DNA of 64,000 nucleotides from an uncultured Oscillospiraceae bacterium (GTDB lineage Bacteria > Bacillota > Clostridia > Oscillospirales > Oscillospiraceae), in contig CAKTQV010000006.1 in the NCBI GenBank assembly GCA_934597255.1, forward strand, positions 1-64,000, given 5' to 3'. The translations under genes were made by a program, and so were the position numbers. Under the pieces are notes generated by a model. The model saw nothing but the letters and a program-made list of their open reading frames with translations, ran no database searches and was not told where the DNA came from. Of the stretch, positions 34,206-42,996 are shown in pieces (position 1 is the stretch's first letter; every line of letters begins with the position of its first letter).

Positions 34206-35095
34206 TTCAGAAAACTGCGATGATAACCATAGCCGGCCGGCCGAACGTCGGCAAATCCACGCTCACGAACACGCTCGTCGGCGAGAAGATCACCATCGTT
34301 TCGCCGAAGCCGCAGACGACGCGCAGCCGCATCCTGGCCGTGACGAGCCGGGACGACACGCAGTTCGTGTTCATTGACACGCCCGGCTTTCACCGCCCGC
34401 GCACGAAGCTCGGCGATTACATGGACAAGGTCGTCACGAACAGCATCGCGGATGTGGACGCGGTGATGCTGCTCGTCGAGCCGATCGCCTCCGTCGGGCC
34501 GCAGGAGACGGCGCTGATCGACCAGTTCCGCCGCTCCGGCGTGCCGGTCGTGCTGGTCGTCAACAAGATCGACACGGTGGAGGACAAGCGCGCGCTGCTC
34601 GGCGTGATCGCGGCGTACAGCGAGGCGTTTTCCTTTGACGAGATCGTTCCCATCTCGGCGCAGACGGGCGACGGCGTGGAGGAACTGCTCCGGACGCTGG
34701 GCAAATACGCGGTGGACGGGCCGGAGCTGTTCCCGGAGGATATGATAACCGACCAGCCGGAAAAGCAGATCTGCGCGGAGATCGTGCGGGAAAAGCTGCT
34801 TTTGTCGCTGGACAAGGAGGTGCCGCACGGCACGGCCGTCGCCGTGACGAGGTTTTCCGAGCGGGACGACGGCATCATCGACATGGACGTGACCATTTAC
34901 TGCGAAAAGCAGAGCCACAAGGGCATCATCATCGGAAAGAAGGGCGCGATGCTCAAGCGTGTGGGCGAGCTGGCCCGGCGCGACATCGAGGCGTTTATGG
35001 GCACGAAGGTGTTTTTGCAGACCTGGGTGAAGGTCAAGGAAAACTGGCGCGATTCGGAAGCGCTGCTGAAAAATTTTGGATTGACCGACGAGTAA
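34202..35095 (+). CDS. era: GTPase Era
   Basis: A GTPase that binds the 3' end of 16S rRNA. The 297-aa protein has GRPNVGKST, the effector loop PQTTRSRI, DTPGFH and NKID, and a C-terminal KH domain with GIIIGKKGAMLKRVGELA. In many Firmicutes dgkA and cdd come before era; they are missing here, and ybeY overlaps era directly. Confidence 0.97.
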   Translation: MIQKTAMITIAGRPNVGKSTLTNTLVGEKITIVSPKPQTTRSRILAVTSRDDTQFVFIDTPGFHRPRTKLGDYMDKVVTNSIADVDAVMLLVEPIASVGPQETALIDQFRRSGVPVVLVVNKIDTVEDKRALLGVIAAYSEAFSFDEIVPISAQTGDGVEELLRTLGKYAVDGPELFPEDMITDQPEKQICAEIVREKLLLSLDKEVPHGTAVAVTRFSERDDGIIDMDVTIYCEKQSHKGIIIGKKGAMLKRVGELARRDIEAFMGTKVFLQTWVKVKENWRDSEALLKNFGLTDE

Positions 35096-35141
35096 TGAAA
35101 CGCCCCGCGGCGCGGCAGACTAAACGCAGCGGGGTGAGAGA

Positions 35142-35228
35142 ATGAAAAGCGATATTCTGTGGCAGCTTTTTGAAGACACGGGCGACCCTCTCTGCTGGCT
35201 TCTTCTCCGGCGGAGCGAGGGGCGCTGA
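35142..35228 (+). CDS. yqzL: YqzL family microprotein
   Basis: A 28-codon gene with a strong GGGGTGAGAG site. The peptide has LWQLFEDTGDPLCWLLL, matching the short YqzL family pattern W-x-x-F-x-x-T-G with a following aromatic/Leu run. YqzL lies between era and recO in other Firmicutes, as here (46 nt after era, 14 nt before recO). Function unknown; it is too short to be found by standard gene-length cut-offs. Confidence 0.75.
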   Translation: MKSDILWQLFEDTGDPLCWLLLRRSEGR

Positions 35229-35242
35229 GACGGGGTACATAC

Positions 35243-35995
35243 ATGGCGGAAACGTTCAGAGGGCTCGTTGTGCGCGAGGTCCGGTATAAAGAATCCGACC
35301 GGATGCTGACGCTGCTGACGGACCGGCACGGGCTTGTGAGCATCAAGGCGCAGGGGGCTCTCGGGCGCCGAAGCCGCATCGCGGCGGCGACGCAGCTTCT
35401 GTGCTTTTCGGAGTTTTCCGTGTCCGAGACGCGGTATGCCGGCGGGCGGTGGCGCATCGACGCGGCGTCCGCGCTCGAGCAGTTCACGGGACTGCGGGAG
35501 GATATTGCCGATCTGGCGCTGGGCGTGTATTTTGCCGAGCTTCTGATGACGGTCTGCGCCGAGGATGTGGCGGACACGGCGGCGCTTTCGCTGGGACTGA
35601 ACGCCCTGTACGCGCTCAGCCGGCGGCTGTACGAGCCGGAGCATATCAAGGCGGTATTTGAGCTGCGGCTGATGGCGGCGGAGGGCTTTGAGCCGGCGCT
35701 CGCGCACTGCGCCGTGTGCAGAAGGACGGAGCCGGACGAGCCGATGTTCTCGCCGGAGGCCGGCGTGCTGCACTGCCGGGGCTGCGCTGCGTCGGTGTCC
35801 GGCGTGTCGCTGCCGCTCGACGGGGACAGTCTGCGCGCCATGCGGCATGTTGTGCGCGCCGAGCCGAAGAAGATATACAATTTTGCGATCCTGCCGGAAT
35901 CGGAGGAACGGCTGGCGCGCGTGACGGAGATGTTTGCCGCCCGCCAGCTCGACCGCCTGCTTCCGTCGCTGGATTACTGGAAAAGTGTGAAATAA
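35243..35995 (+). CDS. recO: DNA repair protein RecO
   Basis: RecO, with RecR, loads RecA at gaps. The 250-aa protein has the N-terminal OB fold (EVRYKESDRMLTLLTDRHGLV) and a C-terminal zinc site with CAVC and CRGC spaced by about 20 residues. It ends right at mutS2 (the ATG follows the stop at once). Confidence 0.95.
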   Translation: MAETFRGLVVREVRYKESDRMLTLLTDRHGLVSIKAQGALGRRSRIAAATQLLCFSEFSVSETRYAGGRWRIDAASALEQFTGLREDIADLALGVYFAELLMTVCAEDVADTAALSLGLNALYALSRRLYEPEHIKAVFELRLMAAEGFEPALAHCAVCRRTEPDEPMFSPEAGVLHCRGCAASVSGVSLPLDGDSLRAMRHVVRAEPKKIYNFAILPESEERLARVTEMFAARQLDRLLPSLDYWKSVK

Positions 35996-38365
35996 ATGGA
36001 GCTTTACGAAAAATCACTGCAAACGATCGAGCTGCCGGCGGTTCTGGATATGCTGGCGGCCAAATGCGTGTCGGACGGGGCCAAGGAGCTGGCGCGCGCG
36101 CTGCGCCCGTCGCCGGAGGCCGGGCAGGTGCGAGTGCTGCTGGCGGAGACGGCCGACGCGAAAAAGATGATGGAGCTGAAGGGAAGCCCGTCGTTTTCGG
36201 GGCTGAAGGACGTGCGGCCGTCGCTGGCGCGCGCCGACATGGGCGGCATGCTCAACACGCGCGAGCTTCTGGACATAGCGGGCGTGCTGTTTTCCGCGCG
36301 CGCCTGCGCGTCGTACTCGGCGGGGCGGGGCGAGTCGGGACGGCTGCATCAGCTTTTTATGTCCCTGTCGCCCAATCGCTTTCTGGAGGAGAAAATAACG
36401 GCCTCCATCACCGGGGAGGAGGAGATCGCGGACGCGGCCAGCGCGGAGCTTGCCGATATCCGGCGGAAAATGCGCGCGGCGTCGGCCCGCGTGCGGGAAA
36501 CGCTGCAGAAGATCATTTCCTCGCCGTCGAATGCCAAGGTGCTGCAGGAGGCCATCATCACGCAGCGCTCCGGACGCTACGTCGTGCCGGTGCGCGCGGA
36601 GCGCAAGGCGGATATCCCCGGCCTTGTCCACGACGTTTCCGCCTCGGGCGCGACGCTGTTCATCGAGCCGATGGGCGCCGTGAAGGCCAACAATGAGCTG
36701 CGCGAGCTTGCGGCGAAGGAAAAGGCGGAGATCGAGCGCATTCTCATGGAGCTGTCCGCCGACTGCGCGGCCAGCCGCGAGTCGATCGCGCTGGACGTGA
36801 GCGTGCTGACGCAGCTCGATCTCATCTTCGCGCGCGCGGAGCTTGCCTACCAGATGAACGCCGGCGAGCCGGTGCTCACGGAAAACGAGCTGCTGCTGAA
36901 AAACGCGCGGCACCCGCTGCTGCCGAAGGAGACGGCCGTGCCCATCAGCGTGGCGCTCGGCGGCGAATACGACACGCTGGTCATCACCGGGCCCAACACC
37001 GGCGGCAAGACCGTAACGCTCAAGACGCTGGGACTGCTGTGCGCCATGACGGCGTGCGGGCTTCAGATACCGGCCGCGGACGGGAGCATGATCCCGGTCC
37101 TGAAAACCATTCTCGCCGACATCGGCGACGAGCAGTCCATCGAGCAGTCGCTGTCCACGTTCTCCAGCCACATGGTCAACATCGTCAGCATACTCGGTCT
37201 GTGCGAGCCGGGGACGCTCGTGCTGTTTGACGAGCTGGGCGCCGGCACGGACCCGGCCGAGGGCGCGGCGCTGGCCATGGCCATCATTGAATACACACGC
37301 TCGCACGGCGCGCTCACGGCCGCCACGACGCATTACGCCGAGCTGAAGGTCTACGCCACGAACACCGCCGGCGTGATGAACGCCTCCTGCGAATTCGATC
37401 TGGAGACGCTCCGCCCGACCTACAAGCTGCTCGTCGGCATTCCCGGCAAGTCCAACGCCTTCGCCATATCCAGCCGGCTCGGCGTGCCGGACGAGATCAT
37501 TGACGATGCGAAAAAGCGGCTGAGCGCCGAGACGACCGATTTTGAAAAGACCATCGAGCGGCTCGAAACGCAGCGCATGGCGATGGAGCGTGAGACGCAG
37601 GCGCGCCGTGAGGCCAAGGCGCAGGCGGAGGAGGACGCGCGGCAGGCCGAGCGCATGCGGCGGGAGCTGGAGGTGCGGCTGGAGAAGGCCGAGCTGAAGG
37701 CGCGGCGCGAGGCGGAGCGCATCATACAGCAGGCGCGCGAGGCGGCGGACGAGGCTTTCCGAGAAATCGACCGGGAGAAGGCCGAGGCGAACGAGCAGAC
37801 GGACGTGCAGCGCATCAACGAGGCGCGCACCGAGCTGCGCCGCCGGCTAAACGAGAGCGAGGCAAAGCTTCGCGCCCGGACGGAACCGGCGCCCCCGAAG
37901 CCGAAGCCGAGCCGCGCCATCCGCCGGGGCGACACGGTGGAGATCGGCTCCAACGGCATACGCGCCGAGGTCATTGATATCAAAAGCGACGGAACGCTTT
38001 ATCTGCAGGCCGGCATCATGAAGGTGACGGCGGCGCCGGGCGACGTTACGCTCGTGGAAAACGCGAAGAAGGCCGGAAAGTCCGTTGCGGCCGCCGCGAC
38101 GGCGGCGCTGCACAGCGCGCCGGTCCCGGCGGAGCTGGATATCCGCGGCTTCATGTCCGACGAGGCGGAGCTGGCCGTTGAGCGCTACATCGACAGCGCC
38201 TGCGCCGGGCGGCTCAAGACCGTGACGATCATCCACGGCAAGGGAACGGGCGCGCTGCGCGCGGCCGTGCAGCAGTGCCTGAAGAAAAACCGGCTCGTGA
38301 AAAGCTACCGTCTCGGACGCTACGGCGAGGGCGAGACGGGCGTGACGGTGGTGGAGCTGAAATAG
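35996..38365 (+). CDS. mutS2: Endonuclease MutS2 with Smr domain
   Basis: MutS2 acts on recombination intermediates and collided ribosomes rather than mismatches. The 789-aa protein has the MutS-type core and Walker A GPNTGGKT (about residue 333), Walker B LFDELGAGTDP, a long coiled coil (about 515-640) and a C-terminal Smr nuclease domain with LDIRGF and HGKGTGAL. Residue pattern and length are typical. The gene ends the operon; the next 178 nt hold the HPr promoter. Confidence 0.97.
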   Translation: MELYEKSLQTIELPAVLDMLAAKCVSDGAKELARALRPSPEAGQVRVLLAETADAKKMMELKGSPSFSGLKDVRPSLARADMGGMLNTRELLDIAGVLFSARACASYSAGRGESGRLHQLFMSLSPNRFLEEKITASITGEEEIADAASAELADIRRKMRAASARVRETLQKIISSPSNAKVLQEAIITQRSGRYVVPVRAERKADIPGLVHDVSASGATLFIEPMGAVKANNELRELAAKEKAEIERILMELSADCAASRESIALDVSVLTQLDLIFARAELAYQMNAGEPVLTENELLLKNARHPLLPKETAVPISVALGGEYDTLVITGPNTGGKTVTLKTLGLLCAMTACGLQIPAADGSMIPVLKTILADIGDEQSIEQSLSTFSSHMVNIVSILGLCEPGTLVLFDELGAGTDPAEGAALAMAIIEYTRSHGALTAATTHYAELKVYATNTAGVMNASCEFDLETLRPTYKLLVGIPGKSNAFAISSRLGVPDEIIDDAKKRLSAETTDFEKTIERLETQRMAMERETQARREAKAQAEEDARQAERMRRELEVRLEKAELKARREAERIIQQAREAADEAFREIDREKAEANEQTDVQRINEARTELRRRLNESEAKLRARTEPAPPKPKPSRAIRRGDTVEIGSNGIRAEVIDIKSDGTLYLQAGIMKVTAAPGDVTLVENAKKAGKSVAAAATAALHSAPVPAELDIRGFMSDEAELAVERYIDSACAGRLKTVTIIHGKGTGALRAAVQQCLKKNRLVKSYRLGRYGEGETGVTVVELK

Positions 38366-38474
38366 GGAAGCGCAGCCGGAGCGCCCGCGCTCCCGCCGCG
38401 TTGTGCGGCGTTGCCATAAAAGGGCCGGACACCGCCGCGGGCAACTGTGCATATTAACAAAATGTTAAAAATTA

Positions 38475-38503
38475 TTGCCAATTGTGAAGAAATTTGATAA
38501 AAT
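38475..38503 (+). promoter_or_regulatory. Sigma-A promoter of the HPr gene
   Basis: TTGCCA (38475-38480) and TAAAAT (38498-38503), 17-bp spacing, in an AT-rich stretch unlike the flanking genes. The sequence from 38366 to 38450 before it is GC-rich and shows no gene. Confidence 0.75.
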
Positions 38504-38542
38504 AGGCTACACTAAAAAAACATCTATGGGGGAGCGGGAAAA

Positions 38543-38806
38543 ATGGTTATTCGAGAGGTCACGATCAACAATCAAGTCGGACTGCACGCCAGACCCGCGA
38601 CGTTCTTCATTCAGAAGGCTAACGAGTTCAAAAGCAGCATCTGGATCGAAAAAGATGAGCGCCGTGTCAATGCCAAAAGCCTTTTGGGCGTGCTTTCGCT
38701 CGGCATCGTCAAGGGGACGAGCGTCAACATCATTGCCGACGGCTCGGATGAGGAAGAGGCGGTCGATATGCTGGCCGAGCTGATCGACTCCGGCTTCGCG
38801 GAATAA
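38543..38806 (+). CDS. ptsH: HPr family phosphocarrier protein
   Basis: Phosphocarrier of the sugar phosphotransferase system, also a regulatory partner of CcpA. The 87-aa protein has the phosphorylated His in GLHARPAT (His15-type) and the regulatory Ser in NAKSLLGVLSLG (Ser46-type); with the His it is not Crh. No ptsI is adjacent, and the gene stands alone between its own promoter and terminator, so it may have a regulatory role beyond transport. Confidence 0.92.
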   Translation: MVIREVTINNQVGLHARPATFFIQKANEFKSSIWIEKDERRVNAKSLLGVLSLGIVKGTSVNIIADGSDEEEAVDMLAELIDSGFAE

Positions 38807-38825
38807 TTCATAAACGGCGAAACGG

Positions 38826-38856
38826 AAAGGGCGTGTTTTCACACGTCCTTTTCTTT
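38826..38856 (+). terminator. Intrinsic terminator after HPr
   Basis: AAAGGGCGTG pairs with CACGTCCTTT (one G-U pair), with loop TTTTCA, then TCTTTG. It ends only about 28 nt before the uvrC start. Confidence 0.75.
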
Positions 38857-38879
38857 GTATGCGCCCGTGTATGTGTGCT

Positions 38880-40697
38880 ATGGACAAAATTGCTCAGCTT
38901 CGTCAAAAATCCAATAAGCTTCCGCTGCTGCCGGGCGTTTACATCATGAAAAACGCGGCCGGCGAGGTCATATACGTCGGCAAGGCCAAGGCGCTGAAAA
39001 ACCGTGTGTCCAGCTACTTCACCGGCGAGCATCTGCCGAAGGTTGCGGTCATGGTGAGCCATGTGAACGATTTCGACGTGATCGTGGCGGCGTCGGAATT
39101 TGAGGCGCTGGTGCTGGAAAACAGCCTGATAAAGCGCCATCAGCCGCACTACAACATCCTTCTGCGCGACGACAAGAGCTATCCGTTTGTGCGGGTGGAC
39201 GAGCGGGAGGAATATCCGCGCTTCACGCTCGTTAACCGCGCCAAGGACGACGGCGCGCGCTATTTCGGCCCCTTCGGCGGGCGCTACGTCAGCCGGAGCA
39301 TTCTGGAAACGATGGCGCGGGCCATGAAAATGCCGGACTGCACGCGGCGTTTCCCGCGCGATATCGGCCGGGACCGGCCGTGCCTGAATTACCACATGAA
39401 CACCTGTGCCGGGTGGTGCCGGGGCGAGCCGGACGCGGTGGCCTACCGGGAGAACATCGGCCAGATGATCCGCATGCTGGACGGGGACGCGAAAAAACTC
39501 GTCGGCGAGCTGGAGGGGGAGATGGAGCGCGCGGCGGAGGAGCTGCGCTTTGAGCAGGCGGCCGAGCTGCGCGACCGCGTTCGCGCGCTGTGCGAGCTTT
39601 CCAACCGCCAGCACGTCATCAAGTCGGCGCGCACGGACACCGACGCCGTGGGCTTCTGCCGCGGCGCGCGGACGGCCTTCGTCGTGCTGCACTATACGGA
39701 CGGGGATCTGACGGATAAGGACCTGGAGCTGATGCCGGAGCCGCTGGAGGACGACGCGACGGCGGTGAGCGCGCTTTTGAGCCAGTACTATATGCTGCGC
39801 GGGCTGTGGCCGCGGGATGTGCTGGTGCCGTTTGAGCTGGAGGACCGGGAGGAGCTGGAGCGGCTGCTGACCGAGGCGGCGGGACACCGCGTCACGCTTT
39901 CGGTGCCGCAGCGCGGCGGCCGCCGCGCCTTTCTGGAAGCGGCGGAGCGCAACGCAAAGGAGGAAAGCCTCCGCGCGGCGACGCAGGCCGAGCGCCGCAG
40001 CAAAACGCTTCAGTGGCTTCAGAAAATGCTGGGACTGGAGGTCTTTCCCCGGCGCATCGAGGCGTTCGATATCTCCAACACCGGCAGCACGGGCATCGTC
40101 GCTTCCATGACCGTGTTTGAGGGCGGGCGGCCGCTCAAGCGGGCTTACCGCAAATTCCGGATGAAGGAGGTCACGAGCCAGGATGATTACGCCAGCATGT
40201 TCGAGGCAGTGTTCCGGCGCTTCCGCCGCTGGCGGGAGGGCGACGAGAAATTTGCCCCGCTGCCCGATCTGCTGCTGATCGACGGCGGCGAGGGGCAGGT
40301 GGCGGCGGCCCAGGCGGCGATGGCCGCGTCCGGCGCATCCGTGCCGGCGTTCGGCATGGTCAAGGACGACCGCCATCGGACGCGCGCGCTTGTCACGCGC
40401 GACGGACATGAGATCGGCATACAGGCGAACCCGGCGGTGTTCGCGCTCGTCGGAAACATCCAGGAGGAGACGCACCGCTTCGCCATCGAATATCACCGGC
40501 TGCTGCGCGACAGCCGCTTTGGCTCGGAGCTCGATTCGATCCCGGGCGTGGGGCCGAAGCGCCGGGCGGCGCTTCTGAAGGAATTCAAGACCATGAAGGC
40601 CATACGCGCGGCGGATGTGCAGCGGCTGTCCGCCGTTGTGCCGAAAAGCACCGCCGAGGCGGTCTGGCGGCATTTCCATGAGGAGGAAGAAAAATGA
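38880..40697 (+). CDS. uvrC: Excinuclease ABC subunit C
   Basis: UvrC makes both incisions in nucleotide excision repair. The 605-aa protein from ATG 38880 has the GIY-YIG domain (GVYIMKNAAGEVIYVGKAKALKNRV), a UVR domain (about 203-238), the RNase H-like catalytic region (IDGGEGQ), and C-terminal helix-hairpin-helix (IPGVGPKRRAALL). No Shine-Dalgarno sequence is visible, and the HPr terminator lies just upstream, so its promoter and start are uncertain; ATG 38859 is in frame but less likely. Confidence 0.95.
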   Translation: MDKIAQLRQKSNKLPLLPGVYIMKNAAGEVIYVGKAKALKNRVSSYFTGEHLPKVAVMVSHVNDFDVIVAASEFEALVLENSLIKRHQPHYNILLRDDKSYPFVRVDEREEYPRFTLVNRAKDDGARYFGPFGGRYVSRSILETMARAMKMPDCTRRFPRDIGRDRPCLNYHMNTCAGWCRGEPDAVAYRENIGQMIRMLDGDAKKLVGELEGEMERAAEELRFEQAAELRDRVRALCELSNRQHVIKSARTDTDAVGFCRGARTAFVVLHYTDGDLTDKDLELMPEPLEDDATAVSALLSQYYMLRGLWPRDVLVPFELEDREELERLLTEAAGHRVTLSVPQRGGRRAFLEAAERNAKEESLRAATQAERRSKTLQWLQKMLGLEVFPRRIEAFDISNTGSTGIVASMTVFEGGRPLKRAYRKFRMKEVTSQDDYASMFEAVFRRFRRWREGDEKFAPLPDLLLIDGGEGQVAAAQAAMAASGASVPAFGMVKDDRHRTRALVTRDGHEIGIQANPAVFALVGNIQEETHRFAIEYHRLLRDSRFGSELDSIPGVGPKRRAALLKEFKTMKAIRAADVQRLSAVVPKSTAEAVWRHFHEEEEK

Positions 40698-41233
40698 GAG
40701 TCATCACCGGAACGGCCCGCGGCCGGAAGCTTTGCGAGCCGAAGGATATGTCCGTCCGCCCGACGGCGGATATGGTCAAGGAGGCCGTGTTCTCCATCGT
40801 GCAGTTTGACGTGCCGGGGCGGCGCGTGCTCGATCTGTTCGCCGGCACGGGGCAGCTTGGCATCGAGGCGCTCAGCCGCGGCGCGCGGGAGTGCGTTTTT
40901 GTGGACAACGCGCCGCAGTCGCTGGCGCTGGTGCGGAAGAATCTGGCGCTGTGCGGCTTTTCCGGGGAGGTCGTGCGCGCGGACGCGCGAAGCTATCTGG
41001 CGCGCTGCGGCAAGTTCGATCTTGTGTTCATCGACCCGCCGTATCACGCGGGACTGTATGACGATGTGCTGGACGCTGTTTTTCAGTTTGACATATTAAA
41101 TGATGGTGGTATAATATTGGTCGAGAGTATGCGCGGGACCGCGCTGCCGGAGGCAAGGGCGCCGTATGTGCGCGGCCGGCAGTACAACTACGGGAAGGTC
41201 TCACTCACGGCATACAGCAGAGGAACGACATGA
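40694..41233 (+). CDS. rsmD: 16S rRNA (guanine(966)-N2)-methyltransferase RsmD
   Basis: 179 aa. SAM-binding DLFAGTGQLGIEALSRGA and catalytic FIDPPYH motifs identify it. RsmD modifies G966 of 16S rRNA. The ATG overlaps uvrC by 4 nt and the stop overlaps coaD by 4 nt, as in many Firmicutes. Confidence 0.95.
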   Translation: MRVITGTARGRKLCEPKDMSVRPTADMVKEAVFSIVQFDVPGRRVLDLFAGTGQLGIEALSRGARECVFVDNAPQSLALVRKNLALCGFSGEVVRADARSYLARCGKFDLVFIDPPYHAGLYDDVLDAVFQFDILNDGGIILVESMRGTALPEARAPYVRGRQYNYGKVSLTAYSRGTT

Positions 41234-41730
41234 AAACCGCTCTTTATCCCGGCAGCTTTGACCCCATCACTCTCGGCCATCTGAACATCGTGCGCCGCGC
41301 GGCGGCCGTGTTCGACAAGGTGGTCGTGTGCGTGATGAAGAATTCGGAGAAAAGCCCCATGTTCACCATTGAGGAACGGATGGAGCTGGCGCGGAAGGTG
41401 ACGGCCCGCTTTTCCAATGTGGAGGTCGCCACGACGGACATGCTTCTGGCGGAATACGCCAAGCAGTTCGACGGCGCCGTGATCGTCAAGGGGCTGCGGG
41501 CGCTGTCCGATTTTGACTACGAGTTCCAGATCGCTCTGATCAATAAAAAAATGAATCCGCAGCTTGAGACCATGTTCCTGACGGCGAGCGAGAAGTATAC
41601 CTATCTCAGCTCGAGCGTTGTGAAGGAAATGGCGCGCTATGGCGCGGATCTGTCCGATTTTGTGCCGATAGAGATCATCGGCGACGTGATCGGGCGAACA
41701 AACAGCTTGAGGAGGCAGAAGGCGCAATGA
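41230..41730 (+). CDS. coaD: Phosphopantetheine adenylyltransferase CoaD
   Basis: Catalyses the fourth step of coenzyme A synthesis. The 166-aa protein has PGSFDPITLGHLNI (nucleotide-binding HxGH-type) and YTYLSSSVVKEMA at the end. Overlaps rsmD and the next gene by 4 nt each. Confidence 0.97.
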   Translation: MKTALYPGSFDPITLGHLNIVRRAAAVFDKVVVCVMKNSEKSPMFTIEERMELARKVTARFSNVEVATTDMLLAEYAKQFDGAVIVKGLRALSDFDYEFQIALINKKMNPQLETMFLTASEKYTYLSSSVVKEMARYGADLSDFVPIEIIGDVIGRTNSLRRQKAQ

Positions 41731-42281
41731 ACGAAAACGAAGGGATCCTTGAACTGATCGAAATGCTCTATAACATGATCTCCGAGGCCTGGGGCGTCCC
41801 TCTCGGAAACGATAAGTGCCTGGTTGATCGGGACAAGGCGCTCGATCTCATTGAGGAGATCAAGGCGCGTCTGCCGGCGGAGATGGCCGAGGCCAAGCGC
41901 CTTGTGTCCGCGCGCGACGAATTCATCGGAAACGCCAAGCGCGAGGCGGAGTCTGTCCGCAAGATGGCCGAGGAGCGCAGCCGCCAGCTCGTGGAGGAGC
42001 AGGAGGTCGTTCGCCTGGCCAAGGCCCGGGCCGATTCCATGATCGCCGACACCGAGGCCAAGACCCGCGAGCTGCGCCGCGTCGCCAACGAATATGTGGA
42101 CGAGGCGCTCAAGGGGGCGGAGGCGTCGGTCGCCGCCGCGCTGGAGGAGGTGCGCACCAGCCGCGCGCGCTTCCGCAACGCCGCGACCAGCTACAACGCT
42201 TCGCTTCAGCAGCAGGTGCAGCGCCAGATGCAGCAGCAGCCGCTGCGGCAGGAAGCCGCGCCGGAGGGCGACGAACGATAA
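41727..42281 (+). CDS. Coiled-coil protein of unknown function (DivIVA-like composition)
   Basis: 184 aa, almost entirely helical with heptad-like Ala/Glu/Arg/Leu patterns (about 45-145), followed by a Gln-rich end. An N-terminal acidic segment precedes it. It resembles clostridial proteins loosely described as ATPase- or DivIVA-like that follow coaD, but no diagnostic motif is present. It overlaps coaD, so expression is coupled. Terminator follows. Confidence 0.78.
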   Translation: MNENEGILELIEMLYNMISEAWGVPLGNDKCLVDRDKALDLIEEIKARLPAEMAEAKRLVSARDEFIGNAKREAESVRKMAEERSRQLVEEQEVVRLAKARADSMIADTEAKTRELRRVANEYVDEALKGAEASVAAALEEVRTSRARFRNAATSYNASLQQQVQRQMQQQPLRQEAAPEGDER

Positions 42282-42317
42282 AAGCCGCGCAGCGGAATAT
42301 AACAGCATCCATTCGGA

Positions 42318-42347
42318 AAGACCGGACGTTTCGTCCGGTCTTTTTTG
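42318..42347 (+). terminator. Intrinsic terminator before the mraZ region
   Basis: AAGACCGGACG pairs with CGTCCGGTCTT around TTT, and a T6 tract follows. It separates the uvrC-rsmD-coaD unit from the mraZ cluster. The sequence from 42348 to about 42470 holds no gene that I can support. Confidence 0.88.
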
Positions 42348-42479
42348 CTGCCGTGACGGCGGAGGGCTGCGGAAAAATTTTTTCGCAAGATATGGGGACG
42401 GGCGGCCGGTGTGGCGCCGCCGCGTCCACAATAACTTGAAAAGCGCCGGAACGCGCCGGATCTGCTGGGAAAAAAGCCC

Positions 42480-42508
42480 TTGCTTTTTAGGGTCGGAGTT
42501 ATTATAAT
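42480..42508 (+). promoter_or_regulatory. Sigma-A promoter of the dcw cluster
   Basis: TTGCTT (42480-42485) and TATAAT (42503-42508), 17-bp spacing. The -35 lies inside a perfect inverted repeat (AAAAAGC at 42471-42477, GCTTTTT at 42482-42488), which could be an operator. Confidence 0.7.
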
Positions 42509-42520
42509 GAAGACACCGTT

Positions 42521-42536
42521 GTGGGGGGAAGTGGAG
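42521..42536 (+). promoter_or_regulatory. Candidate MraZ binding repeats
   Basis: GTGGGG (42521-42526) and GTGGAG (42531-42536) with 4-nt spacing, at about +6 to +21 of the predicted transcript. MraZ is known to repress its own operon through short G-rich direct repeats near the promoter; the match in spacing and place is good, but the motif is short. Confidence 0.55.
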
Positions 42537-42579
42537 CAAAATGTTTTGATTGCCCACAAAAAGACAGGAGGCGGTCCGG

Positions 42580-42996
42580 ATGACAGGCGAATATCAGCAT
42601 TCACTGGATTCCAAGGGCCGGCTGTTTATTCCGGCGCGTCTGCGCGAGGAACTGGGCAGCGAGTTTTATGTGACGCTGTCGATGGAACGGTGCCTGTGCG
42701 CCTACTCCGCGGAAAACTGGAAAATATTCTCCGACAAGGTCAACGCCATGCCCTACATCAAGCAGCGCGCCATGCGTCCGCTGTTTGCTTTCGCCGCACG
42801 GTGCGAGCTGGACGCGCAGGGACGCGTGCTCCTGCCGCAGGGCCTGCGCGAGCGCGTGGGGCTGGTCAAAAGCGTCACGGTGCTCGGCGCGAACAACCAC
42901 GCCGAATTCTGGGACAGCGACGAATGGAGCCGTCTGCGCGATGAGGAAGCGTCGCCGGAGAACATCGCCGCCGTCATGCAGGAGCTGGATTTCTGA
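42580..42996 (+). CDS. mraZ: Transcriptional regulator MraZ
   Basis: A 138-aa protein with two SpoVT/AbrB-like repeats (GEYQHSLDSKGRLFIPARLRE and later AARCELDAQGRVLLPQGLRE). AGGAGG lies 8 nt before ATG 42580. It is the first gene of the cluster and likely represses it through the upstream repeats. Its stop overlaps rsmH by 1 nt. Confidence 0.95.
   Translation: MTGEYQHSLDSKGRLFIPARLREELGSEFYVTLSMERCLCAYSAENWKIFSDKVNAMPYIKQRAMRPLFAFAARCELDAQGRVLLPQGLRERVGLVKSVTVLGANNHAEFWDSDEWSRLRDEEASPENIAAVMQELDF

Noticed and set aside
42392..42423. GC-rich imperfect hairpin between the coaD-unit terminator and the mraZ promoter
   Set aside because: Interrupted stem without T tract or known family; random GC-rich pairing is likely.
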